Positions 1 through 5,926 of a stretch of 8,111 nt of DNA are shown in pieces; positions within the stretch are counted from its first letter, which is position 1, and every line of letters starts with the position of its first letter. The stretch is taken from contig JPPB01000316.1 in the NCBI GenBank assembly GCA_001483205.1, positions 1-8,111 of the forward strand, read 5' to 3'. The notes beneath the pieces were generated by a model. It ran no database searches. It had not been told where the DNA came from and saw nothing but the letters and a program-made list of their open reading frames with translations. The translations under genes were made by a program, and so were the position numbers. Source of the DNA: an alpha proteobacterium 3107 (GTDB lineage: Bacteria; Pseudomonadota; Alphaproteobacteria; Rhodobacterales; Rhodobacteraceae).

Positions 1-24
1 CCGCTTGCCCATTTCTGTCATCAT
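1..24 (-). CDS. Possible gene start running off the left edge (partial)
   Basis: Reading leftward, two adjacent ATG codons (24-22 and 21-19) open a frame MMTEMGKR that leaves the window after eight codons, so nothing can be said about function. The reason for listing it is a promoter-like pair just upstream, with only 7 bases between the -10 hexamer and the first ATG. I see no Shine-Dalgarno sequence in front, so if it is a gene it would be expressed from a leaderless or nearly leaderless mRNA. It may equally be non-coding. Confidence 0.25.
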
Positions 25-31
25 GGGTGAA

Positions 32-60
32 GGAATACCCCGGGGCGGTCGCAAAGTCAA
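32..60 (-). promoter_or_regulatory. Candidate promoter for the left-edge reading frame
   Basis: On the minus strand there is TTGACT (60-55, 5 of 6 to the -35 consensus), a 17-base spacer, and TATTCC (37-32, 3 of 6 to the -10 consensus). The predicted transcription start falls at about 24-26, at the first ATG. The -35 box is good and the -10 box is weak. Confidence 0.35.
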
Positions 61-212
61 GGGAATTTGTTTGTGGGGTATCGTTCTGTGGTTGTAAGGG
101 TTTGTTCAGGTTTTGGGTTATCTGTTTGATTTGAAATATTTATTCAGAGGTCTTCAAGCGCGGCCTAGCGGACCTACCCAGGACCATCTCAGGAAGGACC
201 TAAGAGGATCTG

Positions 213-326
213 ATGAGGAGGGAACCCACACCTGCCGGAAACCGAAACCCTAACAGAGCAAGGGTGCTGCTGGCCATTGCCGCGATGATCGGCCTTGCCG
301 TCGCGATCCTCGGCTTCTTGGTCTGA
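213..326 (+). CDS. Small single-span membrane protein, 37 aa, unknown function
   Basis: I do not recognise this gene. It is a 37-codon frame starting MRREPTPAGNRNPNRAR and ending in a continuous hydrophobic stretch, residues 18-37 (VLLAIAAMIGLAVAILGFLV), followed directly by TGA. The charged N-terminus (five arginines in 17 residues) before one membrane helix predicts a single-span inner-membrane protein with the N-terminus in the cytoplasm. GAGG sits 5 bases before the ATG (204-207), which supports this start. It stands alone: the next gene, at 522, has its own promoter. No clear promoter is visible in the AT-rich DNA at 60-150. Small size leaves real room for a chance ORF, but the combination of ribosome site, arginine-rich head and helix is persuasive. 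Confidence 0.5.
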   Translation: MRREPTPAGNRNPNRARVLLAIAAMIGLAVAILGFLV

Positions 327-418
327 TCCGTCCGGATTCGGGCAAAGCACTCAAAATCACGCAAAAAGGGATTTCCGGCGAAAACCGACCCAGGAACGGC
401 GGACATCGAGGCCGGGGC

Positions 419-447
419 TTGATGCCTTCAGAATAGTGGTGTATACT
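419..447 (+). promoter_or_regulatory. Sigma70-like promoter of the 87-aa gene
   Basis: TTGATG (419-424, 4 of 6 to consensus), a 17-base spacer, then TATACT (442-447, 5 of 6). Transcription would start near 454, leaving an untranslated leader of roughly 68 bases before the ATG at 522. This is one of the best-looking promoters in the window. Confidence 0.6.
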
Positions 448-467
448 TTCCGAATCGTGGTTTAATT

Positions 468-486
468 GGGAGGAACGGTTCTTCCC
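468..486 (+). promoter_or_regulatory. Leader hairpin of the 87-aa gene
   Basis: GGGAGGAA, loop CGG, TTCTTCCC form an 8-base-pair stem with one G-U pair inside the untranslated leader, 35 bases before the start codon. No T-run follows, so it is not an ordinary terminator. Its pyrimidine arm (TTCTTCC) could also pair with the purine-rich ribosome site AAAGGAAAA at 509-517, so an alternative fold that hides the ribosome site is possible. That switch is inference. Confidence 0.35.
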
Positions 487-521
487 CGTTGAGAAAAACG
501 AAATTCTGAAAGGAAAAAATT

Positions 522-785
522 ATGCCCAGACGCAATCAAATGCCAAACCCGGATGCCCGCTCTCCGGACGAGCCTACGATCATTGCAAAGAAAAAGACTG
601 TTTTAGATGTCTTCAACGACGGCAAGCCAGCCGAGGAACAGGCCACCAATGTTACCAAAAAGGTCAAGGCCGAGTTTGAGCAGCTAGCGCGAGACGCTGG
701 TTGGGATTCGATAGAATTCCACGGAAGCCAAGCCGTGCTCCGCAATACGGCGGTCGAGAACGCCAAAAAAAATAAGGAAACTTAA
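522..785 (+). CDS. Orphan hypothetical protein, 87 aa
   Basis: I do not recognise this protein. It is small, soluble and rich in Lys and Glu, with no signal peptide or membrane span. Residues 1-20 are Pro/Asp/Arg-rich and probably disordered. Residues 40-62 (NVTKKVKAEFEQLARDAGW) look like one amphipathic helix, followed by a short IEFHGSQAVLRN segment that could be strand-turn-strand, and a lysine-rich tail (AKKNKET). The ATG at 522 is preceded by AAAGGA with 7 bases of spacing. A promoter (419-447) and a terminator-like hairpin (809-839) frame it as a single-gene transcription unit on the opposite strand to its downstream neighbours. Codons such as TTA, ATT, AAA and ACT make it visibly more AT-rich than the ribosomal and fab genes, which suggests recent acquisition or low expression. 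Confidence 0.7.
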   Translation: MPRRNQMPNPDARSPDEPTIIAKKKTVLDVFNDGKPAEEQATNVTKKVKAEFEQLARDAGWDSIEFHGSQAVLRNTAVENAKKNKET

Positions 786-808
786 ACAGCGTGCCCGGAG
801 GTTCCGAC

Positions 809-839
809 GAGCGGCGACTTACCTGTCGCCGCTCCCTTT
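809..839 (+). terminator. Terminator-like hairpin after the 87-aa gene
   Basis: GAGCGGCGAC (809-818), loop TTACCT, GTCGCCGCTC (825-834) form a perfect 10-base-pair stem beginning 24 bases after the stop codon, followed by the short pyrimidine run CCTTT. Flanking CCCGGAGGTT (794-803) and AACCGGG (843-849) can add an imperfect outer stem. The stem is strong but the T-run is poor, so Rho help or mRNA-end protection are alternatives to simple intrinsic termination. Confidence 0.55.
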
Positions 840-1010
840 CCGAACCGGGCGACAACCTCTGCCGATCGCACCGTCCCGAGGACTTTCACGTTCGGCCCGC
901 AGAACGCGACTGAGGCGCTCCGGCACTGGGAGGCCGCCCGACACCACCCCGTGCGCCTTCTCCGGCGCTCTCCGGATCACCCGGCGGCTTTGACAAAAAC
1001 AAACGCGGGA

Positions 1011-2180
1011 TCACTCGTCGGCCCCGTCCGCCCTCTCCGCTTCAATCCTGCGCCAGCGGGCGACATTGCGGTTATGCTCTGCCAGTGTCCCGGCAAAGGC
1101 ATGTCCGCCGGACCCGTCGGCAACGAAAAACAGATATTCCGTATCGGCAGGGTTCAGCGCCGCCTCGATGCTGGCCGGTCCCGGACTGGCAATCGGCGTC
1201 GGCGGCAGCCCGTCAATGACATAGGTGTTCCACGGGGTTTCCCGCCTCAGCTCGCTCTGTCGCAAGCCCCGGCCCAGGCCCCCCTGCCCGCCGGTGATGC
1301 CATAAATCACCGTCGGGTCGGTCTGCAACTTCATCCCCTGACGCAGCCGGTTGACAAACACCGAGGCGACAAAACTGCGCTCATCCGGCACCCCGGTTTC
1401 CTTCTCGACGATGGACGCCAGAATCAGCGCCTCCTGCCGGGTCTGTATCGGCAGCCCCTCGGCCCGGTTCCGCCACGCGGCCTCCAGCACCCCGGCCTGC
1501 ACCTCGGCCATTCTTGCCAGCAGCGCGTTGCGGTCCATCCCGTCCGGCACGTCCTCATTGATCGCCGCCAGCGTCCCCTCCGGCGGGGTTTCGGCAATCT
1601 CGCCGCTCAGAAAATCCGCCCCTTTCAGCCCCTCAACCACCTGCCAGCTTGTCACCCCCTCGGCGACACTGATGCGATAGCGCACCCCGGTTTCCTCCCG
1701 CACCTCCAGATAGGCGCGGGGAATCTCGCCTGCCGCCGGGTCGAAACGGGCAACCTCTTCATAGCGGTTCTGCTCCAGATCAAGGGCGTTGATCCCGATA
1801 TGGTTGCGCGCCACCCCGATATGCAGCTTCACCTCGGTCCCGCAGGTGGAATAGCCCGTCCCGGTCAGGGTCTCGGTGATCTCTGCCATTGACGCCCCCG
1901 GCCCGATCAGAAAACTGCCTGCCTTGAGCTTTGACGTGCCGCGCCCGGTATATTCCGCCCCGGCCCGGAACAGAAACGCACTGCTGATCGCGCCCTGTTC
2001 GGCCAGCGCTTCGGTGACGCCGCCCATGGTGCGCAGCGCGCCGCCGACACGAAAACAGATCGGCCCGGTCAGCGGCCCGGCGGCGGTATAGCGGGCCTTG
2101 CCCCACTGGATCACCAACGCCAGAGCAAACACCAGCACGACCAGCAGCGTCAGGCCATTAGAGGCAAACGCGCGCCACAT
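1011..2180 (-). CDS. mltG: Endolytic murein transglycosylase MltG (YceG family)
   Basis: Inner-membrane lytic transglycosylase that cleaves nascent glycan strands inside the chain and so helps set strand length during wall growth. At 389 aa, residues 9-25 (GLTLLVVLVFALALVIQ) form an N-terminal membrane anchor with the rest in the periplasm. Residues about 40-110 are a LysM-like part (VTEALAEQGAIS, LKAGSFLIGPGAS). The YceG catalytic domain runs from about 170, with AEGVTSWQVVEGL, ASIVEKETG (255-263), VFVNRLRQGMKLQTDPTVIYG, NTYVIDGLPPTPIASPG and YLFFVADGSGGHAF. The catalytic glutamate should be in the EKE of 259-261. Residues about 112-168 are an extra segment absent from the E. coli protein as I remember it. 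The ATG shares one base with the fabF stop (TGATG), pointing to translational coupling. It is the last gene of the run, and no clear terminator is visible downstream. Confidence 0.93.
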   Translation of the reverse strand: MWRAFASNGLTLLVVLVFALALVIQWGKARYTAAGPLTGPICFRVGGALRTMGGVTEALAEQGAISSAFLFRAGAEYTGRGTSKLKAGSFLIGPGASMAEITETLTGTGYSTCGTEVKLHIGVARNHIGINALDLEQNRYEEVARFDPAAGEIPRAYLEVREETGVRYRISVAEGVTSWQVVEGLKGADFLSGEIAETPPEGTLAAINEDVPDGMDRNALLARMAEVQAGVLEAAWRNRAEGLPIQTRQEALILASIVEKETGVPDERSFVASVFVNRLRQGMKLQTDPTVIYGITGGQGGLGRGLRQSELRRETPWNTYVIDGLPPTPIASPGPASIEAALNPADTEYLFFVADGSGGHAFAGTLAEHNRNVARWRRIEAERADGADE

Positions 2181-3442
2181 CAGCCGTCCACCCGCCCCAA
2201 AACCAGCGACGCATTGGTGCCGCCAAAGCCGAAAGAGTTCGACAGCACGATGTCAACGGGGCGTCTGACCGCCTTGCCGGGGGCCAGATCAATCGGCGTT
2301 TCCACCGCCGGGCTGTCCAGATTCAGGGTCGGCGGGGCCACCTGATCGCGAATCGCCAGCACACAGAAAATCGCCTCAACCGCGCCGGCCGCCCCCAGCA
2401 GATGCCCGATAGAGGATTTGGTCGAAGACATGGTTGCCCGGCCCGCCGCATCACCCAACAGGCGCTCGACCGCGCCCAGCTCTATGGTGTCGGCCATGGT
2501 CGAGGTGCCATGCGCATTGATATAATCCACATCCGCCGCCGCAATCCCCGCCCGGCTGAGCGCCGCCGTCATCGACCGATAGCCGCCGTCCCCGTCTTCG
2601 GAGGGCGCGGTGATATGATAGGCGTCACCCGACAGGCCATAGCCCAGCACCTCGGCATAGATCCGTGCGCCGCGCGCCCGCGCGTGGTCGTATGCCTCCA
2701 GCACCACGATGCCCGCGCCCTCGCCCATCACGAACCCGTCCCGGTCCCGGCACCAGGGGCGGCTGGCCTGTGTCGGATCATCCGCATATCCGGTCGAAAG
2801 CGCCTTGCAGGCATTGAACCCGGCAATGCCGATTTCGCAAATCGGGCTTTCCGCGCCCCCGGCGATCATCACATCGGCATCATCCAGCGCGATCAGCCGC
2901 GCCGCATCGCCGATGGCGTGGGCACCGGTGGAACATGCGGTCGCCACCGCGTGGTTCGGCCCCTTGAACCCGAACCGTATCCCCACCTGGCCGGAAACCA
3001 GATTGATCAGCGCCCCCGGAATGAAGAACGGGGAAACCCGCCGTGGCCCCTTTTCATGCAGAAGGGCCGTTGTTTCGGCAATCGTGCTCAGCCCGCCGAT
3101 GCCGGAACCGACCATAACCCCGGTGCGCCGCCGGCTTTCTTCGTCCTCGGGCATCCAGTTGGCATCGCGCACCGCCTGATGCGCCGCCGCCACCCCGTAG
3201 AGGATAAAGTTATCGACTTTCCGGCGCTCTTTCGGCTCCATATAGGCGTCCGGGTCGAATGCACCGTCCGCACTGTCGCCAAAGGGCACCTCGCAGGCGT
3301 ATTTCGTTGTCACCCGCGCGGGGTCAAACCGGGTGATGGTTCCTGCGCCGGACCGCCCGTCCAGCAGACGCCGCCAGGTCGTCCCGACACCATCGCCCAG
3401 CGGTGTGACCATTCCCAATCCGGTTATGACAACCCGACGCAT
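2180..3442 (-). CDS. fabF: Beta-ketoacyl-ACP synthase II (KAS II, FabF)
   Basis: Condensing enzyme of type II fatty-acid synthesis. It joins malonyl-ACP to a growing acyl-ACP with loss of CO2, and FabF is the isoform usually linked to long-chain and cis-vaccenate formation. The 420 aa form a full-length thiolase-fold enzyme with the intact Cys-His-His triad: Cys170 in ATACSTGAHA, His311 in NAHGTST, and His347 in STKSSIGHLLGAAG with the supporting Lys342. The gatekeeper segment SNSFGFGGTNASL is at 401-413. The start is MRRVVITGLG, typical of the family, with AGGAAGG about 10 bases upstream. A 157-base gap separates it from the HisA-like gene, and its stop overlaps the mltG start. The divergent HGTSTMADTIE, where many FabF proteins have STPLND, is unusual compared with E. 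coli but does not touch the triad. Confidence 0.96.
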   Translation of the reverse strand: MRRVVITGLGMVTPLGDGVGTTWRRLLDGRSGAGTITRFDPARVTTKYACEVPFGDSADGAFDPDAYMEPKERRKVDNFILYGVAAAHQAVRDANWMPEDEESRRRTGVMVGSGIGGLSTIAETTALLHEKGPRRVSPFFIPGALINLVSGQVGIRFGFKGPNHAVATACSTGAHAIGDAARLIALDDADVMIAGGAESPICEIGIAGFNACKALSTGYADDPTQASRPWCRDRDGFVMGEGAGIVVLEAYDHARARGARIYAEVLGYGLSGDAYHITAPSEDGDGGYRSMTAALSRAGIAAADVDYINAHGTSTMADTIELGAVERLLGDAAGRATMSSTKSSIGHLLGAAGAVEAIFCVLAIRDQVAPPTLNLDSPAVETPIDLAPGKAVRRPVDIVLSNSFGFGGTNASLVLGRVDG

Positions 3443-3491
3443 TGCCCGGCCCCTTCCTTCAGACGTTCAGACGTGGCGCGATTTTCGGGGT

Positions 3492-3521
3492 TTGATACCT
3501 TGGCGGGCCGGGCCGGGGCAA
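3492..3521 (-). promoter_or_regulatory. Weak candidate promoter in front of fabF
   Basis: Minus-strand TTGCCC (3521-3516), an 18-base spacer and TATCAA (3497-3492), each 4 of 6 to consensus, lie in the 157-base gap between the HisA-like gene and fabF, about 50 bases before the fabF ATG. The match is modest. The gap length is the main reason to suspect that fabF-mltG can be transcribed separately. Confidence 0.25.
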
Positions 3522-3599
3522 TAGTCCATCTCCCGCCCGTCGCATCAGGCCGGGACGCGCCCCTCTCGCAATCGCCCGATCCTCTGCCACCGCAACCGG

Positions 3600-4346
3600 T
3601 CAGATCATTTCCGCCACGGTTTCCGCAGGCATGGCGCGGGCAACCGCAATCGCCTCTTCCAGCGTCACGGATTTGTTGAACAGGGCGCGCCCCACCTGCG
3701 CACCCGCGATATTGCGCACATATTTGAGCCGCGAAATATCGTCGAGCGAATCCGCAATGCCCCCGGCAATCACCGGGCTGCGCGCCGCATCCGCAACCAT
3801 CGAGATCATGCCGACCGACCCGTCGGAATCCCCGGCATAATTGTCCACATCCGTCACCAGAATGGCGGCGAGCGGCGCGGTCGAGAACTCCCTGACAAAG
3901 CGCATCGGCTCAAACGCGGTAGAGGCCCGCCAGCCGTCAATCACCACCCGCTCCTGATACACATCCACCGCCAGAACAATCTGATCGGGATGCAGCTTTG
4001 CCGCCTGCTTGACGAAATCCGGATCCCGCACCGCCGCGGTGCCGATCACCACCCGGCCGGTTCCCCGCTCCACTGCGGTCTCGATATGCTCCATGGTGCG
4101 GAACCCCCCGGCCAGTTGCACCGGGATGCCCGCCTGCCGGATGATCTCCTGCACCAGCTCGTTGTTGACGCCCACATCGGTCACCGCGTCCAGATCGGTG
4201 ACATGCAGCCATTCCGCCCCGGCAGCGGCGAACTCCCGCGCCCGCTTCACCGGGTCCACATGCCAGATTGTCGGTTCATCGACATTGCCGCGATTGAGCG
4301 TCACACACTGGCCGTTTTGCAATTCGATCGTCGGGAAAAGGATCAT
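3600..4346 (-). CDS. Divergent HisA-like TIM-barrel protein
   Basis: A 248-aa protein of the HisA/HisF (beta/alpha)8 family. HisA isomerises ProFAR to PRFAR in histidine synthesis. It retains HisA marks: MILFPTIEL at the first strand, IGTAAVRDPDFV, Asp128 in AVDVY (general-acid position), the HisA-specific GW at 138-139, Thr165 in VTDVD, and GRALF at 219-223. It departs from HisA at key places: Glu8 where the first catalytic Asp belongs, AGGFR (79-83) instead of GGGIR, and TDVDNYAGDSDG (165-176) instead of the compact TDIDRDG, about five residues longer. I chose the ATG at 4346 because GGAGG lies 8 bases upstream. An upstream in-frame ATG (4403) would add 19 unlikely residues. It sits between acpP and fabF, away from any his gene. 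It is probably a paralogue with a changed or lost reaction, but a relaxed HisA cannot be excluded. Confidence 0.85.
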   Translation of the reverse strand: MILFPTIELQNGQCVTLNRGNVDEPTIWHVDPVKRAREFAAAGAEWLHVTDLDAVTDVGVNNELVQEIIRQAGIPVQLAGGFRTMEHIETAVERGTGRVVIGTAAVRDPDFVKQAAKLHPDQIVLAVDVYQERVVIDGWRASTAFEPMRFVREFSTAPLAAILVTDVDNYAGDSDGSVGMISMVADAARSPVIAGGIADSLDDISRLKYVRNIAGAQVGRALFNKSVTLEEAIAVARAMPAETVAEMI

Positions 4347-4456
4347 CGGGCTATCCTCCGGGCAGTTTCGCGGGTGGCCTGCATGGCCCCGCCGTTTCCC
4401 CATTACGCACGATCAGGCGCGTGCCCGCAACCCGGTATCGCATCAAATGCGGCTGC

Positions 4457-4487
4457 AAAAGCAAAACGGCGCCCGGATCAGAGCGCC
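4457..4487 (-). terminator. Intrinsic terminator after acpP
   Basis: On the minus strand GGCGCT (4487-4482), an 8-base loop, and GGCGCC (4473-4468) form a stem of five GC pairs plus one G-U. It is followed at once by GTTTTGCTTTT (4467-4457). It starts 31 bases after the acpP stop codon and about 110 bases before the HisA-like start, so acpP transcripts should largely end here. Confidence 0.7.
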
Positions 4488-4518
4488 ATTTCGGAACGTC
4501 GCGGTGCAGGCGCGCGGC

Positions 4519-4752
4519 TCAGGACGCATCCGTGATGAACTTCACCGCATCGCCGAAGGTCTGGATGTTTTCGGCGGAGTCGTCGGGAATTTCGATCCCG
4601 AACTCTTCCTCGAACGCCATGACCAGCTCAACCGTATCAAGGCTGTCTGCCCCCAGATCATCAATGAAAGAGGCCGATTCGACGATTTTGTCCTCTTCGA
4701 CCCCCAGGTGCTCGACAACGATCTTTTTAACGCGATCTGCAATGTCGCTCAT
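4519..4752 (-). CDS. acpP: Acyl carrier protein
   Basis: The small acidic cytoplasmic carrier that holds growing acyl chains as thioesters on a 4'-phosphopantetheine arm for FabG, FabF and the acyltransferases. The 77 aa match the usual size. The four-helix sequence is intact, with the arm-attachment motif GADSLD and its modified Ser37, and helix II ([20 protein letters not shown]) that docks partner enzymes. The start is supported by GAGG 7 bases before the ATG. It lies 201 bases downstream of fabG with its own promoter (4889-4916) and a terminator just after it, which fits a need for far more ACP than its partner enzymes. Nothing is missing or odd in the protein. Confidence 0.98.
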   Translation of the reverse strand: MSDIADRVKKIVVEHLGVEEDKIVESASFIDDLGADSLDTVELVMAFEEEFGIEIPDDSAENIQTFGDAVKFITDAS

Positions 4753-4888
4753 GGTATGTCCTCATTTTCTGGCGGGGCCGTCCCCGTCACTGGTTTCATC
4801 CGGCCTGGCGCTCCCCCGGCCTCTCTGATCCCGCTGGCAAGAGCGGAAAACCGACGGGCACGACCATGCCCCCGGTAAAACTGCGCCG

Positions 4889-4916
4889 CCTATATCACAT
4901 CGGGCGGTCAAGGCAA
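4889..4916 (-). promoter_or_regulatory. acpP promoter
   Basis: Minus-strand TTGCCT (4916-4911), a 16-base spacer and TATAGG (4894-4889). A second -35-like box, TTGACC (4911-4906), overlaps it. Transcription would start near 4882, giving a leader of about 130 bases before the acpP ATG. The boxes are 4 of 6 each, and the placement in a 201-base gap supports the call. Confidence 0.5.
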
Positions 4917-4953
4917 ACGCTTTCACGCCGGATGTTATGTTCGGCGCGCGCGC

Positions 4954-5691
4954 CTAGATCATGGCCATTCCGCCGTTCACATGCAAGGTGCTTCCGGTGA
5001 CATATCCGGCCTCTTCGCTGGCAAGATACAGCACGGCGGCGGCAATTTCCTCTGCCCGGCCCATGCGCGCCGCCGGAATTCGGGCATTGATCGCCTGTTT
5101 GCGGTCATCAGCCAACCCGTCGGTCATCGCGGTTTCGATGAACCCCGGCGCGACGACATTGACGGTGATTCCCCGGTTCGCGACCTCTTGGGCCAGGGAT
5201 TTCGACAGGCCGGTGAGGGCGGCCTTGGCTGCGGCATAGTTGGCCTGCCCCGGATTGCCGGTGGCCCCGACCACCGAGCCGATGCTGATGATCCGCCCCC
5301 AGCGGGCCTTCATCATCCCGCGCAGCGCGCCCCGGCACAGCCGCATGGCCGCGTTCAGGTTCACATCGAGAACGCTGTTCCAGTCGTCGTCCTTCATCCG
5401 CATGAACAGGGCATCGCGGGTGATGCCTGCGTTGTTGATCAGAATATCGAGCGCGCCCATCACGGTTGCGGCCTGCGCGGGCAGGGCCTCGACGGCCTGT
5501 GTGTCGCCCAGATTGCAGGGCAGGACATGGGCGCGCGGGCCAAGCTCTGCCGCCAGAGATTCCAGCGGGGCGGTTCGGGTGCCCGAAAGCGCCACCGTTG
5601 CACCTGCGCTATGGAGTGCGCGGGCGACAGCACCGCCGATGCCGCCCGAGGCCCCGGTGATCAGCGCGCCTTTCCCGGTCAGGTCAAACAT
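4954..5691 (-). CDS. fabG: 3-oxoacyl-ACP reductase FabG
   Basis: NADPH-dependent reductase that converts 3-ketoacyl-ACP to (3R)-hydroxyacyl-ACP, the first reduction of each elongation cycle, acting as a soluble tetramer. The 245 aa are a standard short-chain dehydrogenase: cofactor loop TGASGGIG (12-19), NNAG (86-89), and a complete catalytic set of Asn111, Ser139 (ISIGSVVG), Tyr152 and Lys156 (NYAAAKAAL). NVVAPGFIETAMT (178-190) and the C-terminal YVTGSTLHVNGGMAMI are typical of FabG rather than other reductases of this fold. AGGAG lies 8 bases before the ATG. Its usual upstream partner fabD is not here. Instead the 273 bases upstream hold the rplA terminator and then short repeats. It is followed by acpP, the standard order. 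Confidence 0.95.
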   Translation of the reverse strand: MFDLTGKGALITGASGGIGGAVARALHSAGATVALSGTRTAPLESLAAELGPRAHVLPCNLGDTQAVEALPAQAATVMGALDILINNAGITRDALFMRMKDDDWNSVLDVNLNAAMRLCRGALRGMMKARWGRIISIGSVVGATGNPGQANYAAAKAALTGLSKSLAQEVANRGITVNVVAPGFIETAMTDGLADDRKQAINARIPAARMGRAEEIAAAVLYLASEEAGYVTGSTLHVNGGMAMI

Positions 5692-5807
5692 GTGGAACGC
5701 TCCTGCGCTGGTGTGGAAAATTTTTCATGTCACCCCGTCCTATCGCATTGTGAAGGGGGGCGGGCAAGGGGGGCAGTGGATGAAAGGGCCTCTCAAAGAC
5801 CTTTCGC

Positions 5808-5827
5808 AAGACCTCTGGATATTGGCC
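5808..5827 (+). repeat. Copy of shared AAGACCTYTG element (fabG leader, plus orientation)
   Basis: AAGACCTCTGGATATTGGCC. It matches the minus-strand copy at 5858-5877 at 16 of 20 positions, so the two form an imperfect inverted repeat with about 30 bases between the arms. A further partial copy, AAGACCTTT, is at 5796-5804 in direct orientation. Confidence 0.45.
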
Positions 5828-5857
5828 AAGCCGGGCGGGACGGTTTGGGTGCCGATA

Positions 5858-5877
5858 CGCCATTATGCAAAGGTCTT
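5858..5877 (-). repeat. Copy of shared AAGACCTYTG element (fabG leader, minus orientation)
   Basis: Minus-strand AAGACCTTTGCATAATGGCG. It is closely related to the plus-strand copy in the nusG leader (7974-7995). The two share ACCTYTGCATAATRGCG, 17 positions with only two substitutions. It may overlap a -10 box of fabG. Confidence 0.55.
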
Positions 5878-5888
5878 CATCATGCCAA
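5862..5888 (-). promoter_or_regulatory. Candidate fabG promoter
   Basis: Minus-strand TTGGCA (5888-5883, 5 of 6) and CATAAT (5867-5862, 5 of 6) are good boxes, but the 15-base spacer is shorter than the preferred 17. They lie just beyond the rplA terminator, where a fresh promoter for fabG is expected, and would give a leader of about 160 bases. The -10 falls inside the shared repeat element. Confidence 0.35.
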
Positions 5889-5896
5889 AGGCCCCG

Positions 5897-5926
5897 AAAA
5901 CGCGAAAGGGCAGGCAAAGCCCGCCC
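5897..5926 (-). terminator. Intrinsic terminator after rplA
   Basis: Minus-strand GGGCGGGC (5926-5919), loop TTT, GCCTGCCC (5915-5908) form an 8-base-pair stem with one G-U, followed by TTTCGCGTTTT (5907-5897). It begins 38 bases after the rplA stop. It closes the ribosomal-protein transcript and separates it from fabG. Confidence 0.75.

Noticed and set aside
200..406. 68-codon minus-strand frame
   Set aside because: Antisense to the better supported 37-codon frame, no ribosome site that I can see, and no recognisable protein features.
951..1892. Long open frame on the plus strand across the mltG region
   Set aside because: It is antisense to a clear MltG sequence, rich in Arg/Pro/Gly/His as expected of a GC-rich shadow frame, and resembles no family.
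2402..3679. Open frame of 425 codons on the plus strand opposite fabF
   Set aside because: Antisense to an intact condensing enzyme with all catalytic residues. No domain is recognisable.
4347..4403. Upstream ATG that would lengthen the HisA-like protein by 19 residues
   Set aside because: The added residues do not fit the family, and a GGAGG ribosome site stands 8 bases before the internal ATG at 4346.
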